DNA of 64,000 nucleotides from Ferrimicrobium sp. (GTDB lineage Bacteria; Actinomycetota; Acidimicrobiia; Acidimicrobiales; Acidimicrobiaceae): contig JALCZJ010000009.1 in the NCBI GenBank assembly GCA_022690815.1, positions 1-64,000 on the forward strand. Reading direction: 5' to 3'. Below the pieces are notes generated by a model that saw only the letters and a list, made by a program, of their open reading frames with translations, was not told the origin of the DNA and ran no database searches. Within the stretch, counting starts at the first letter, position 1; every line of letters starts with the position of its first letter. Shown piece after piece: positions 1-9,348 of the stretch. Position numbers and translations under genes: made by a program.

Positions 1-2
1 AA

Positions 3-1021
3 GTTGTGCGAGCAAAGATAGCCCTCTTGGCCAACGAAGGCGTCAGGCTACGAGATATCGCTGATGAGCTGGATGTCTCTTGCTTCATGGTCTCAAAGTG
101 GGTCAAGAGATTCGCCCTTGTTGGAGTGAGATCGCTCGGTGACGCCCCAAGGTCAGGGGTTCCAAGGACCCACTCAAGATGACAAGATCGCCGAGATCAT
201 CAGACTCACCACTACGACCACGCCATGTGACTCATCAACCCACTGGTCGACCAAAACGATGGCAGCCCTATCTGGAGTATCCCTTGCGACGGTTGCGCGG
301 ATATGGCGAACGTTTGGCCTAAAGCCCCATATGGTTGAGAACTTCACTGTATCCAATGATCCACAAGTTCACTGAAAAGGTCCAAGACGTTGCTGGTATC
401 TATCTGAACCCCCCAGAGGCGGCAATTGTTCTCTCGCGTTGATGAGAAGACGAGAGGTGCAAGCCCCGAGTCGCACCCAGCCCATGCTCTCGGGTGGTTC
501 CAGGGGTTCTGCTGCGTCAAAGATGCGAGTACAAGCGCGGGCGGTATCTCCAATCACAATGTTGGCCCTCGATGTCGCATCAGGCAAGGTCATCACCAAG
601 ATGACGGTTGCCCACAGGGCCATAGAGTTCATTTCAGTTCCTAGAGCTCATCGACAAGAACGTACCCAAAGAGCTGGCAGTTCATATTGTCCTCGACAAT
701 TATGCAGCCCTAAAGATCCGAATCCGTTCGAACCTGGCTCCTTGCCCATCCTCGCTTTCCAGTTCCACTTCACGCCGACGTATTCATCCGCCGATGTTTC
801 AGGTGGAGAGGTGGTTCTCCGCTCTTACCACCAAGTACCTACAACGCAGGTGCAGCCCAGCGTGAGTGAACTCAACAAAGGAATTACCCAGTGGGCCAAA
901 GCCTTACAAACGAGAACCCCAAGCCCTTCATCTGGACCAAGAGTGCCGAGGCGATCTTCGCTTCCATGCAGAAATACCTGGGCCCTATCGTTTCTGAGCA
1001 AACTTCTGAGGAGGGACACTA
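3..1021 (+). pseudogene. IS630-family transposase remnant, copy 1 (frameshifted)
   Basis: Translating in pieces gives a recognisable IS630 transposase in order: an N-terminal helix-turn-helix (frame from base 3, ending at 177), the STHWST...GVS..TVARIWR..GLKPH segment (about 190-360), the NPPEAAIVL segment (about 400-440), the ALDVASGKVI segment (about 560-590), the QVERWFSALTTKYLQR segment near 800-850, and the C-terminal LGPIVSEQTSEEGH ending with TAG at 1019-1021. The pieces lie in different frames with several stops between them, so no full transposase can be made. The left part runs off the window edge. Two more degraded copies and a short fragment of the same element lie at about 8.5-9.3 kb, 47.6-48.6 kb and 5.4 kb. 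Confidence 0.8.
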
Positions 1022-1408
1022 GGGTTTCACCATCGCATGGTGAAGTCCTGGAAGAGACAAGGTCGTTACTATCTCAACAAATGGCCCTCGTCTAGAGCTA
1101 TGGCATCGATCAGATCCAAAATTAGGGACCTGACCCAGCCACGGCAGGTAGGGCGTCCATTTGAAGCAGTAGTCGAACAACTCAACCCGGTACTTCGTGG
1201 TTGGGGCACCTACTTCTGCCAGGGTAACTCCTCCAAGAAGTTCGGTGCAATCGACTCCTACGTACACGAGAGAATGGCGAAGTTAGCCTCTAGGAAGTAC
1301 GGCCTATCCGGTTTTAACTGGATCGACCGCTTCACCTGGGAGTGGCTAGGGGACCTTGGCATCTATCGACTTACCGGAACGATACGCTATCCAACTGCGC
1401 ATGCCTGA
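1019..1408 (+). pseudogene. Group II intron maturase, C-terminal fragment
   Basis: The frame from 1019 reads LGFHHRMVKSW and continues to a stop at 1408. It matches the end of the X/maturase region (GIIM domain) of group II intron-encoded proteins: GRYYL..WPS.RAMASIR, then LNPVLRGWGTYFCQGNSSKKF, IDSYVHERMAKLASRKYG and the closing LGIYRLTGTIRY. The reverse transcriptase domains are absent; sequence upstream of 1019 is IS630. About 130 codons remain of a protein normally over 400 residues long, so it cannot act as a reverse transcriptase. The junction falls exactly at the IS630 stop codon, which suggests intron insertion next to or into the element followed by deletion of the 5' part. Confidence 0.8.
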
Positions 1409-1500
1409 GAATGAATGATGTCGGAAAGCCGTGTGCAAGAGAACCGCATGCACGGTTTGATAGGGGGTCGCTGGGGAGGCTGACTCCAATCGTGGGGGCT
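1409..1500 (+). ncRNA. Group II intron 3' end (domain V-like hairpin)
   Basis: Just after the maturase stop lies a domain V-like hairpin at about 1422-1466: GGAAAGCCGTGTGC pairs with GCATGCACGGTTT, and TAGGGGG follows. This is the usual position and shape of catalytic domain V in bacterial group II introns. The apical part reads AAGAGAACC, where many relatives have GGGAAAACC, so the tip of the helix looks weakened. The exact 3' splice site was not determined; the right edge given is approximate. With the 5' part missing, the RNA should be inactive. Confidence 0.6.
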
Positions 1501-1787
1501 GCTGATCCCGAGCCGGTGGGCTGGAAGATGCCACCACAATGGCCTGGTCGGGATCTCAACCGCGATCGGACGATGCTCAACCAGTGGCCTACCTTACCGA
1601 CGCACCCCGGTTTCGGGGCGTGGCGTTGGCCCTGAGGGGTGATTTTGTTTCGTCGAGTAAACCAGTGGTTCTGGATCGGTTCTGACCCAGAGTTGGGACG
1701 CGGTGGGTTAAGGATCTGATTTGATGTTTCATTTGTGGGGCGCATCAAGAGTGTTATCCGACTGCGCTGAGAGTCGGAAGTAGTTCC
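1501..1787. other. No gene seen (between element remnants)
   Basis: This stretch between the intron end and the next transposase remnant shows no convincing reading frame. It is probably residual mobile-element or flanking DNA. Confidence 0.4.
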
Positions 1788-2183
1788 CTAGATGGGAACC
1801 GGTTCGAGTGCCCGAAGACTCGTCAGCGCACTCATGAAGGCGTTGGCGAATGGCCAACGAGCCGGGGTACGAAGCGTGATCTTGCCCGATCGGTTGACAA
1901 GGCGTCCGACAAGCGAGATGAAGTGGTTGCGAAAGCTACGGGCTACGACCATGGACTCGCGAGGGGTGATGGCACCAAGGTAGCTCACCTGGCGGGTGAG
2001 GTTATGAGCGATCACCCCATGGGCTAGCCATGCTCCCTCGTGCTCTGCTGCCTTCTCTAGATACGTAGCCACGCTTGGTCGAGAGACTCCCGTCTCCCGA
2101 CTGATTACCCTGACACTCTTGCCCTGCGCACTGAGGCGCAGTACCTCTCCGATCTTTCTCATTGGTATCCTCCTATTGGGCAT
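1788..2183 (-). pseudogene. Chimeric transposase remnant: IS21 IstA start joined to IS1380-type end
   Basis: The frame has two halves of different origin. The first about 45 residues (MRKIGEVLRLSAQGKSVRVI, then SRETGVSRPSVATYLEKA) are the N-terminal helix-turn-helix of an IS21 IstA transposase. The rest (HGVIAHNLTRQVSYLGAITP..., then SGKITLRTPARWPFANAFMS) resembles the C-terminus of an IS1380/DDE_Tnp_1 transposase. An AGGAGG sits six bases before the internal ATG at 2162, which may be the true start; 2183 is the next ATG upstream. At 131 codons from 2183 the product lacks the catalytic core of either family. Whether it is translated is unknown. It could act as a stray DNA-binding peptide, but a dead fusion is simpler. 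Confidence 0.6.
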
Positions 2184-2280
2184 GTGGCACCTTTGGGTGG
2201 TTGGTTTCCAGTTACCACATAAGGATGCCACAGCCTCTTTGCATCCATTGTTCCTGAGTCCTTCTCGCACCCTCTAGGGG

Positions 2281-2323
2281 GTGGCAAACTTCAGCGAGAA
2301 CAGGTGGCAAACTTCGGCGAGAA
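2281..2323. repeat. Tandem terminal repeats, probable IS21 end
   Basis: The 20-base unit GTGGCAAACTTCRGCGAGAA occurs twice, starting at 2281 and 2304, with one mismatch and a 23-base period. IS21-family elements carry multiple repeated transposase-binding sites at their ends. These copies lie just upstream of the IstA-like start, where such an end is expected. Confidence 0.55.
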
Positions 2324-2598
2324 TACGCAGCTGCACCCCGAGAGCTCCGCCACCACAACCCGACCAACGTTCAGGGGTGTATCGTCGTCACCACCCCTGG
2401 CTGACGCTGTCCGCCTGCACCCAGGTACACTCGGGTGTACCAATGTACAGGTGCCGCAGCTGCGATCTCCCGGCATTAGGGTCGGTGCCAGAATTGAGTA
2501 CAGTGTAAATATTGGCTCTTTGAAGACCCATAAGCGACCAATCGACTGAAGCCCATATCCTAGAACGGTCGTACCTCGTTGCACAGTGAACTGACAGG
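2324..2598. other. Upstream region of the flippase gene; no gene seen
   Basis: No reading frame here resembles a gene. The A/T-rich part around 2495-2530 is a reasonable place for the promoter of the following two-gene unit, but no pair of boxes is clear enough to call. Confidence 0.35.
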
Positions 2599-4203
2599 AT
2601 GACAATGAGTGAAGCTTTACCACACGGTGATTCTCGACCCATCCTGGGCCGCTTGCTGACAAATAGTCTCTTCACTACCATTTCTACCATCATCGTCGGT
2701 GTAGGCGGGTTCGCTATACAGGCCATAGGGAGTAAAGAGCTTCCAACCAGAGAGTTTGGCGAAGCCTTTGCCGTGATGAGTTTTTACGCACTTGTCGGTC
2801 GGCCCTCAACCATCGTGGGCCGTTTAGTCGCTTGGCAAGCAAGCCGCGATTTCCACCCGGAGAAGCTGGCGCAACGCCAGAGCATTACCATGTTGCGAGT
2901 CCTCTCTGTCCTCTCGTTCCTCGTTGGCTGCCTCGTTCTCTTTGGATCTCTTGTCGGAAGGGACTTCATTGAGGACTATTTGCGGATACCGGTATACGAC
3001 ATCTTGATCGCTGCTCTCGCTACTCCATTTCTCCTTGGTATTCAACCCCTGTTGGGCATGCTCCAAGGCGAGTCACGCTTTCGGCAATGGAGTACCTTGA
3101 ACATGATCGTTACCATTTTCAAGCTCCTCTTTGTCGTTATTCTTATTGCTCGATTTCAAGTCTTTGGCTTTCTTCTTGGCACCACCATGGGAACGATAGC
3201 TGCATATGTCCTCGGCCTGTGGTATCTCAGAGAACAAATGTTTAGGCACTTAGGTGTTCGGCACGTTCGATGGAGAACCTACATACCCTTTATATTGACG
3301 GGTGTCGCCTCAAAGGTGTTGATGGGGGTCCTGTTAAGCCTCAATATTATCCTTGTTGAACACTACTTCGATCACCATAGTGCCGGACATTATGCAATCG
3401 TAGCGCTGGTTGGCAATGCAATTCTCTATGCTACCGGTGGAATAGCGAGCGCGGTCTATCCATCAATCGCATCGCGCCAGTCTCAGGCCATCTCCACGCT
3501 TCGGATTATGGTGTATGCAGTGCTCGGAACAGCAATTATCGCAATCATCGCAATCATTGCGCTTCATTCAGCGGAGCCAATTATTTTTGAAGTCCTGTCA
3601 CGAGCGCGAAATTTACGGCATCCGGACTATTTTATACCGTATGCCGTAGGTGCGGCAATGCTGGCATTGTTGGCGATTTTTCTGCATACCCTACAAGCGA
3701 CGAATAAGCTTTCGTTACTCTGGGTTCTCGTGCCACTCATCGCACTGCCACCGATCATACTGGTAATCTTTCACCAGACTTTGATGGCTGTCGTCATAGC
3801 AAACGATGTTTGTATTGCCCTTTCTCTTCTTGTATTGGCAATCAAATATTTCCTGGAAGAACATGGACTGTCTGGGCTCGGCGACGCCGAGATCGGACTA
3901 TCTGTCCCCATTCTCGAATACACCCAAGTTGATCCAGAGCCTGAGATGGGCGACCAATGCTCACGATCCGATCAGCTTTACGACATCGTGGGTCGCCGTG
4001 CATTGGTGCGTCAACGAACACGAGTTGGGAGTCCCCTCGATCCAATCTTACTGGCTCAGAAGAGGCTGGTGAAGACGCCGTTGGGTTATTCGCTCCGTGC
4101 ATCTCTAGCGGTTGCCGGTGCACTGGATTCCACTCCAGTCTGCTTCGTTGCTGATCTTATTAGGTGCAACGAGACCTCCCTCACGAGTGAGATCGGATTA
4201 TGA
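2599..4203 (+). CDS. Flippase-like polytopic membrane protein (Wzx/MOP type)
   Basis: The protein has 534 residues. Roughly the first 430 form about twelve hydrophobic segments, with the spacing and character of polysaccharide flippases (Wzx, PST or oligosaccharide flippase family). Typical features are an N-terminal LLTNSLFTTISTIIVGVGGF segment and a second half that begins near VLMGVLLSLNIILVEHYF. The last 100 residues are a hydrophilic tail, probably cytoplasmic. Family members move lipid-linked sugars across the inner membrane. The stop overlaps the start of the next gene by four bases, so the two are translationally coupled. No glycosyltransferases lie nearby, so the substrate is unknown. 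The ATG is preceded only by a weak ribosome site. Confidence 0.65.
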   Translation: MTMSEALPHGDSRPILGRLLTNSLFTTISTIIVGVGGFAIQAIGSKELPTREFGEAFAVMSFYALVGRPSTIVGRLVAWQASRDFHPEKLAQRQSITMLRVLSVLSFLVGCLVLFGSLVGRDFIEDYLRIPVYDILIAALATPFLLGIQPLLGMLQGESRFRQWSTLNMIVTIFKLLFVVILIARFQVFGFLLGTTMGTIAAYVLGLWYLREQMFRHLGVRHVRWRTYIPFILTGVASKVLMGVLLSLNIILVEHYFDHHSAGHYAIVALVGNAILYATGGIASAVYPSIASRQSQAISTLRIMVYAVLGTAIIAIIAIIALHSAEPIIFEVLSRARNLRHPDYFIPYAVGAAMLALLAIFLHTLQATNKLSLLWVLVPLIALPPIILVIFHQTLMAVVIANDVCIALSLLVLAIKYFLEEHGLSGLGDAEIGLSVPILEYTQVDPEPEMGDQCSRSDQLYDIVGRRALVRQRTRVGSPLDPILLAQKRLVKTPLGYSLRASLAVAGALDSTPVCFVADLIRCNETSLTSEIGL

Positions 4204-5357
4204 AGCGCTCCACTCTTGCGGTCTACTTTTGCCAACGATGCGGTTTGTCCGCCAATACCCTCATTTCGATTGTGGTTAGTTCCTTACACCTACAACGACT
4301 CAGGGTTGCTCGACGGAACCGGTCGCGACTGCGTCAGCGCTCCGAGACCGCTACGCAACTCTTAGCGCCCCTTCTGGCATCAGCCGATCTTCCGGAGCTC
4401 ATCAGGCACCGCTATCGGGGCGAGTTTCGCATCTTCTCGAATAACTCAAACCTTCAAGCCATCCAGCTGATCTTGCCGGATTCGTTAGACACCTACGTAT
4501 GTAAGGTGGCAACAGATACAGTGACGAGGTCGAACCTTGTGCGGGCATGCCGACAGCTAGCTCTGTTTGCGCACGACCCCCGCTATCACACCTGGCATCC
4601 CTATCTACCAACGCTTTTGCACGAAACAGTGATCGATGACGTGTTCTATGTCATTGAAAAGTCAGCATCTAGCACAAACGCTTTGGAATTCTCGCTCAGT
4701 GCACGACGGGTGACGCGGCTTCATGATTACCTCGACCTCATCCACGCCTTCAACGAGATCTGTGCAGTTCCGTTAACTATCGGTGAGGGCGAACTCTCAG
4801 ATCAGCTAGGGGATAGCTTTCTCCATTTGCGCTCTCTCTATCGCGAGGAACGCTTTCAGGTCCTCCTGGAGTCGGTGGGGGCTCTTGAGAGTCACATTCG
4901 ATCCCAACTCCTCGGCACGCAGGTTCTCCGCGGCGGCTCGCATGGCGACTATGCGCTCGAAAATATCCTTGTCGATGCCCAAACTGGACTGCCCATCGGG
5001 GTCATTGACTGGGGCGATGCTCAATGTCAAGGGATCTCCTATGTCGATGAGCTTCATCTTGCGTTGAATGCAATCAGCGTCTTGTCGTCGAAGTATCTAG
5101 GACAGGTCCTCATCGAGTTACTGAGCTCACTCGAAGGCACTCGAGGACCCTTGGGTCCGCTAGCCCGGTCCACGTTGGAATATCTCACGAATCATTGGGC
5201 CCAACCCCACCTCAGCTTGGAGGACGGACTACTCCTCGCCTGGCTTACGAACGTGAGCCGAACCCTCCGCAAAGGCCATAGCACGCGCAATGGCTATTGG
5301 CGCCAGGGCAATATCGACGTTGTTTTGCGCTATTTCCAGCTCAAGTTCTCTAGATGA
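4200..5357 (+). CDS. APH-fold phosphotransferase (aminoglycoside/choline kinase-like)
   Basis: The protein has 385 residues. The C-terminal half carries the kinase signature of the APH superfamily: HGDYALENILVD near residues 248-259 (catalytic Asp, then the metal-binding Asn) and VIDWGDAQ near 268-275 (the DFG-like metal-binding Asp). The N-terminal 60 residues are basic and poorly conserved in appearance. The ATG overlaps the stop of the flippase-like gene (ATGA), so both are made together. This suggests that the kinase phosphorylates something handled by the transporter, for example a sugar, polyol or lipid head group; that is inference. Antibiotic resistance is possible for the fold, but nothing in the context supports it. 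Confidence 0.65.
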   Translation: MKRSTLAVYFCQRCGLSANTLISIVVSSLHLQRLRVARRNRSRLRQRSETATQLLAPLLASADLPELIRHRYRGEFRIFSNNSNLQAIQLILPDSLDTYVCKVATDTVTRSNLVRACRQLALFAHDPRYHTWHPYLPTLLHETVIDDVFYVIEKSASSTNALEFSLSARRVTRLHDYLDLIHAFNEICAVPLTIGEGELSDQLGDSFLHLRSLYREERFQVLLESVGALESHIRSQLLGTQVLRGGSHGDYALENILVDAQTGLPIGVIDWGDAQCQGISYVDELHLALNAISVLSSKYLGQVLIELLSSLEGTRGPLGPLARSTLEYLTNHWAQPHLSLEDGLLLAWLTNVSRTLRKGHSTRNGYWRQGNIDVVLRYFQLKFSR

Positions 5358-5370
5358 CAATCTGGTGTCA

Positions 5371-5490
5371 CTCCTCAGAAGGCTGCGTGGAAACGATCGG
5401 ACCCAGCTATTTCGGCGTGGATGTGAAGGGCGTGTCGGCGCTCTTGGTCCAGATGTACCTGAATGCAAGGGCCGGACCAATACGAGTTGG
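5371..5490 (-). pseudogene. Short 3' fragment of the IS630 element
   Basis: Read on the minus strand, this stretch aligns by eye with the last part of IS630 copy 1 (about 905-1018): the WTKSA-coding GGACCAAGAG, then the segment for LGPIVSEQTSEEG. Only about 120 bases remain. It sits directly after the kinase stop codon. Confidence 0.6.
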
Positions 5491-5764
5491 GGGTACTCAC
5501 CATCTCTGGGAGCTGAGAAGGGAGTTCGGTCCCTGGGGTAGTCGTCGGTTGAGGATCCAGGGTTAACTGCTCCATAGCCATGACCGGTCCTTGTCAAGCT
5601 TTGGGTCCGAAGTCCCTGTGTGTACTGCTCCACGCTAGCTTTGGAGGAGACTTGTTCGAGGCGTCTCCTAACTTAGCGTGCTGGCGGATTCGGCTGAGAT
5701 GTGAGCCTCGAGAGCTTGGCAGTAGCGCAGCAATTTATCAACATGGCAGCCACAGGGAACGGAG
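5491..5764. other. No gene seen
   Basis: No reading frame here looks like a gene. It separates the IS630 fragment from the convergent FG-GAP gene. Confidence 0.35.
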
Positions 5765-7582
5765 TTACGAGACGGTATAGCCGTAGCTCACCCCGTGCCC
5801 GTGGTCCGAAACTTGATTCGAATTCAACCCAGGAGCGCCAACGACAGCGGTAGTCCCAGAGATAGCGACCGAGGAACCGAATTCATCGCCAGAAACCAGG
5901 TTTGCCGCTGAAAGTTGTCCCACCTGAGTCCAGGCCCCACTGGCATCACTAAAGACATATGCAGTTCCCTTACCGTCGAACCCAGGAGCGCCAACGACAG
6001 CGGTAGTCCCAGAGATAGCGACCGAGGAACCGAATTCATCGCCAGAAACCAGGTTTGCCGCTGAAAGTTGTCCCACCTGAGTCCAGGCCCTACATTCACC
6101 TGCCACTAGGACCGACCCGATCGTCCCGGGCGTGCAACGGATGGTTCCTGCCGTCAGTGGCACACTGCCAATTTCACTAAAGACATATGCAGTTCCCTTA
6201 CCGTCGAACCCAGGAGCGCCAACGACAGCGGTAGTCCCAGAGATAGCGACCGAGGAACCGAATTCATCGCCGGCGGTTCCGGAGTCTGGTGTGAGCAGCA
6301 GTGCGGGTTCAAAGTGAGAAGGGTCGTAGGTCTCTGCATATACCCGCCCGTAGCCATAGGCGGTCGGCGCACCGACAAGTTCGGTCGAGCCCGATATCGC
6401 AGTAGCCGCCCCGATGGATTGTTCAGTTGGACTTGGTTGTGCGAGGAAGTGTTGCTGTTGCTTCCACTCACCGTTCCAATACGTAAAGACGTATGCTGAT
6501 CCGGGGCTACCGCCAAAACTAGGGGCACCGACCACGAGAAAGTGTCCTGCTAGTGCTATCGACTTGTTTGAGAAGAACTGTCCCACACCAGGACTTTTAG
6601 GAGCTAGTTGCGCGATAGTGGTCCAGGCCCCACTGGCATCACTGTAGACATAAACTGCGCCCTTACTCCCATACGCCAGGGTTGCTCCGATCGCCACCGT
6701 TTTACCTGAGATGGCAACTGACGAGCCTAAGTCGCTTTTTCCTTGAGCGTCGATGACAGTGAGCTGGGCACTCACAGCCCACAAATTTCCGTTTCCCTTG
6801 TAAATAAATGCTGTTCCCGTGTTGCTATTCCACTGGTCTACAACGGCCGTACCATTGGCAATTGCCACCGCATTGCCAAAGTCGTCGCCAGCCCGGGACG
6901 ATGGCGGGGTAAGGGTTGCACGGCTCACCCATCTGCCATCGATGCGTTCATAGATCACCGAAAAGCCCTCGGTCGAAGAGGTGTGTGGTTGATTGCTTCC
7001 TGGTGCTCCAACGATGGCGTTCGGACCATATATGGATACTGAGTATCCAAATTCTGCTCCTGCTGTACCAGCGGTCAACTCCGCCACCTGTGTCCAGGTG
7101 CCACTGGCATCGCTAAATACATAGGCTGCACCAACGCCGTCTTGTAGCGGAGCCCCAACAATCGCGGTGGTACCATACAGAGCAACACTCCTGCCAAATT
7201 GCGCTTGCGAAGAGGCACTTGTTGCGACAAGCGAGGCTTCAGGAACCCAGTTACGAGTCGTGGTCGCCCGATAATACACATTGACTTGCCCCGCGCCGCT
7301 GTTTGCACCTGGCTGTCCAACTGCGATGGTACTGCCTGAAACCGCTACCGAGGCACCGAAAAACTGACATGCACATCCTTCGGATGCGAGTGGTGACGAC
7401 GTTGCCGCGTCAGTACCTACCGTTGCGGAAGTGAGAGCCTGAGTACGCAGTATCGTACCAACGCCAAACAGAGAAGCCACGCCGAGAAGGCAGGATACCA
7501 CGAATCTGATTGATACGAGTGTACATTTTTGCATCGCAACAGCGTAGCACAGCGGCGTTGCATTGGGGTCACGCGCGTACAA
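5765..7582 (-). CDS. Secreted FG-GAP repeat (beta-propeller-like) protein
   Basis: The protein has 605 residues. After a basic start, a hydrophobic segment (VVSCLLGVASLFGVGTI) acts as a signal peptide, best started at the internal ATG at 7534. The rest is a run of about nine repeats with the core GxSVAISGTTAVVGAPG...GxAYVFSDASGAWTQV, the FG-GAP/integrin-alpha type repeat that folds into propeller blades. Such proteins are usually exported and bind surfaces, polysaccharides or partner proteins. The last three repeats are nearly identical at the DNA level, and one carries an insertion with two cysteines (TIRCTPGTIGSVLVAGECRA). No membrane anchor follows. No enzyme motif is visible, so the ligand is unknown. 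Confidence 0.7.
   Translation of the reverse strand: MYARDPNATPLCYAVAMQKCTLVSIRFVVSCLLGVASLFGVGTILRTQALTSATVGTDAATSSPLASEGCACQFFGASVAVSGSTIAVGQPGANSGAGQVNVYYRATTTRNWVPEASLVATSASSQAQFGRSVALYGTTAIVGAPLQDGVGAAYVFSDASGTWTQVAELTAGTAGAEFGYSVSIYGPNAIVGAPGSNQPHTSSTEGFSVIYERIDGRWVSRATLTPPSSRAGDDFGNAVAIANGTAVVDQWNSNTGTAFIYKGNGNLWAVSAQLTVIDAQGKSDLGSSVAISGKTVAIGATLAYGSKGAVYVYSDASGAWTTIAQLAPKSPGVGQFFSNKSIALAGHFLVVGAPSFGGSPGSAYVFTYWNGEWKQQQHFLAQPSPTEQSIGAATAISGSTELVGAPTAYGYGRVYAETYDPSHFEPALLLTPDSGTAGDEFGSSVAISGTTAVVGAPGFDGKGTAYVFSEIGSVPLTAGTIRCTPGTIGSVLVAGECRAWTQVGQLSAANLVSGDEFGSSVAISGTTAVVGAPGFDGKGTAYVFSDASGAWTQVGQLSAANLVSGDEFGSSVAISGTTAVVGAPGLNSNQVSDHGHGVSYGYTVS
5822..6273. repeat. Near-identical DNA repeats within the FG-GAP gene
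   Basis: A block of about 110 bases starting CCAGGAGCGCCAACGACAGC occurs at about 5827 and again, apparently unchanged, at about 5980. A shorter part of it (about 60 bases) recurs at about 6209. Adjacent stretches (ACTAAAGACATATGCAGTTC) are duplicated too. The identity reaches synonymous positions, so the duplication or gene conversion is recent. Confidence 0.75.
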
Positions 7583-7625
7583 ATGGGAGGTATTAAAAAT
7601 ATGGCTCTATTGACAGTTGTGCGGA

Positions 7626-8460
7626 TCAACTCGCCCGTTCAGAGGACAGCTTCAAGTCAATCGGTCCGAGAAGCTTGCTCACCACTACCAGGGTAGCCTT
7701 GGCGGAGTGAAACCCATACGAGCGGGCAATGATGGAGTGAACTCATGCGTTGAGTCCCTCGACCCTTCCGTTAGATACCCCAAGTATGGCGGAGGCAAGT
7801 ATCCCGTCTCAATGAGTTCGGATGGTCGGTGATGAGCCGGATGGCCCTCGGTAGTCTTGAGCGTGAGGCTCGTTTGCACCAGTGATCGAGCCCCTCTTTC
7901 ACCTCGTCGATCTCGAGGTTACCAGCAAAGATCGCCCGTAGGGACTCCTTCATCTCATAAGCTCGCCCCTCGTTGTTTGATGGCGACGAGGGCTAGTCCA
8001 CGACGTTTGGTCAGGGTTCCAGAATTCTTCAACAACGCCTACCTTGCCCCAGCGAACGTACGGGCATAGACAGGAGAGGGAAGTTTTCTCATTTCCTGCC
8101 AAAGGTCTTTGCGTACCTCCTCGAGGGCCTCGGTTCTGAAACTTAACCACATGAAATGGATCGAGACAGAACCCGAGCGTTAGGTGTCTCCTCGCCAAAG
8201 GCTCAGACCATGATCCATGGTGGGGAGCCTTGATCTTAGCACTTCGCTCTTTTCCCAGGTCATCGAAGAATTCATCTAGACTATTAGCACTTTTCCCCTC
8301 TGCTTGCGTAGACGATCTTGCCCGTCTCGTGATTGGTGACAAGCGTGAGGTAGTTGTGGCGTTTGCGATAACTGATCTCGTCGACCCCGAGAATGAAGAG
8401 ATCCCCAAGGCGGTTGGGATCGAGCTCTTGGCGTGACGATTCGTTCACCTATCGTCCCTA
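7626..8460 (-). pseudogene. ISL3-family transposase remnant (frameshifted, 5' end missing)
   Basis: In the minus direction the pieces read, in order: DLFILGVDEISYRKRHNYLT with LVTNHETGKIVYA, then EGKSANSLDEFFDDLGKERS and DPFHVVKF, then LKESLRAIFAGNLE and ASRSRLPRAI, and finally GVSNGRVEGLN...YGFHSAKATL and GPIDLKL with a stop at 7626. These are the ordered landmarks of ISL3 transposases, including the GVDEIS active-site region. They are spread over several frames with stops. The zinc-finger and N-terminal part is missing, cut off where the IS630 remnant begins near 8465. Confidence 0.75.
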
Positions 8461-8469
8461 GTCTGCAGT

Positions 8470-9345
8470 TTACTCAGAAACACTAGGGCCCAGGTATTTC
8501 TGCATAGAAGCGAAGATTGCGTCGGCACTCTTGGTCCAGAGGAAAGGCTTGGGGTTCTTGTTGGCGGCCTCGGCCCACTCGGTAATTCCTTCATTGCGTT
8601 CGGTCACACTTTGATGGGCACTGCGCTGGAGGTACTTGGTGGTGAGGGCTGAGAACCATCTTTTTACCTGAAACATCGGCGGACGAGTACGTCGGCGTGA
8701 AGTGGAACTGGAAAGCGAGGGTGGGCGAGGAGCCACATACGCACCGATACAGTCTTGTGAGCCCCGTAGTTTTGTCGAGGACGGCATGAACGCCCAGCTC
8801 CTTGGGTACGTGCTTGTCGATGATCTCTAGGAATCGAAATGAACTCTATGGCCCTAAGGGCGTTGGTCATCTTGGTGATGACCTTGCCGGAGGCTACGTT
8901 GAGGGCGCACATTGTGATTGGAGATCCCGCCCGCGCTTGTACTCGCATCCTCGACGCAGCAGAACCTTGGCACCATCGGGTGTATGCGTTGGGTACGATC
9001 AAGGGCCTGTACTTGGGTCTTCTCATCAACGCGAGAGGTCAATGGCCGTCTCAGGAGGGTTCAAGTAGATCCCAGCAACGTCTTGGACCTTCTCTGTAAA
9101 CTTGTGGATCATTCGACACAGTGAAGCTCTCAACCATGTGAGGCTTTAGGCCAAAGGTTCGCCATATCCTCCCCACCGTGGAGGCAGAGACGCCAGCGGC
9201 GGCTGCCATGATGTTGGTGGACCAATGGGTTGATGAATCCGTGGCTCGGTCATGGTTAGCGCGTCTAATGATCTCGGTGATCTTGTCATCCCCATGGGTC
9301 CTTGGGGTCCCAGGTCGTGGTGCATCGGCGAGAGTTCCTACCCCA
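8470..9345 (-). pseudogene. IS630-family transposase remnant, copy 2
   Basis: The minus strand shows the same landmarks as copy 1: DAPRPGTPRTHGDDKI, SSTHWSTNIMAAAAGVSAST, RIWRTFGLKPHMVESF, NVASGKVITKMT, FQVKRWFSALTTKYLQRSA, NPKPFLWTKSADAIFASMQ and KYLGPSVSE, with a stop at 8470. Frameshifts separate the blocks. The N-terminal helix-turn-helix is missing: the sequence breaks at about 9345 into a GH1 glucosidase stub. It lies head to tail with the ISL3 remnant. Confidence 0.8.
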
Positions 9346-9348
9346 TAG

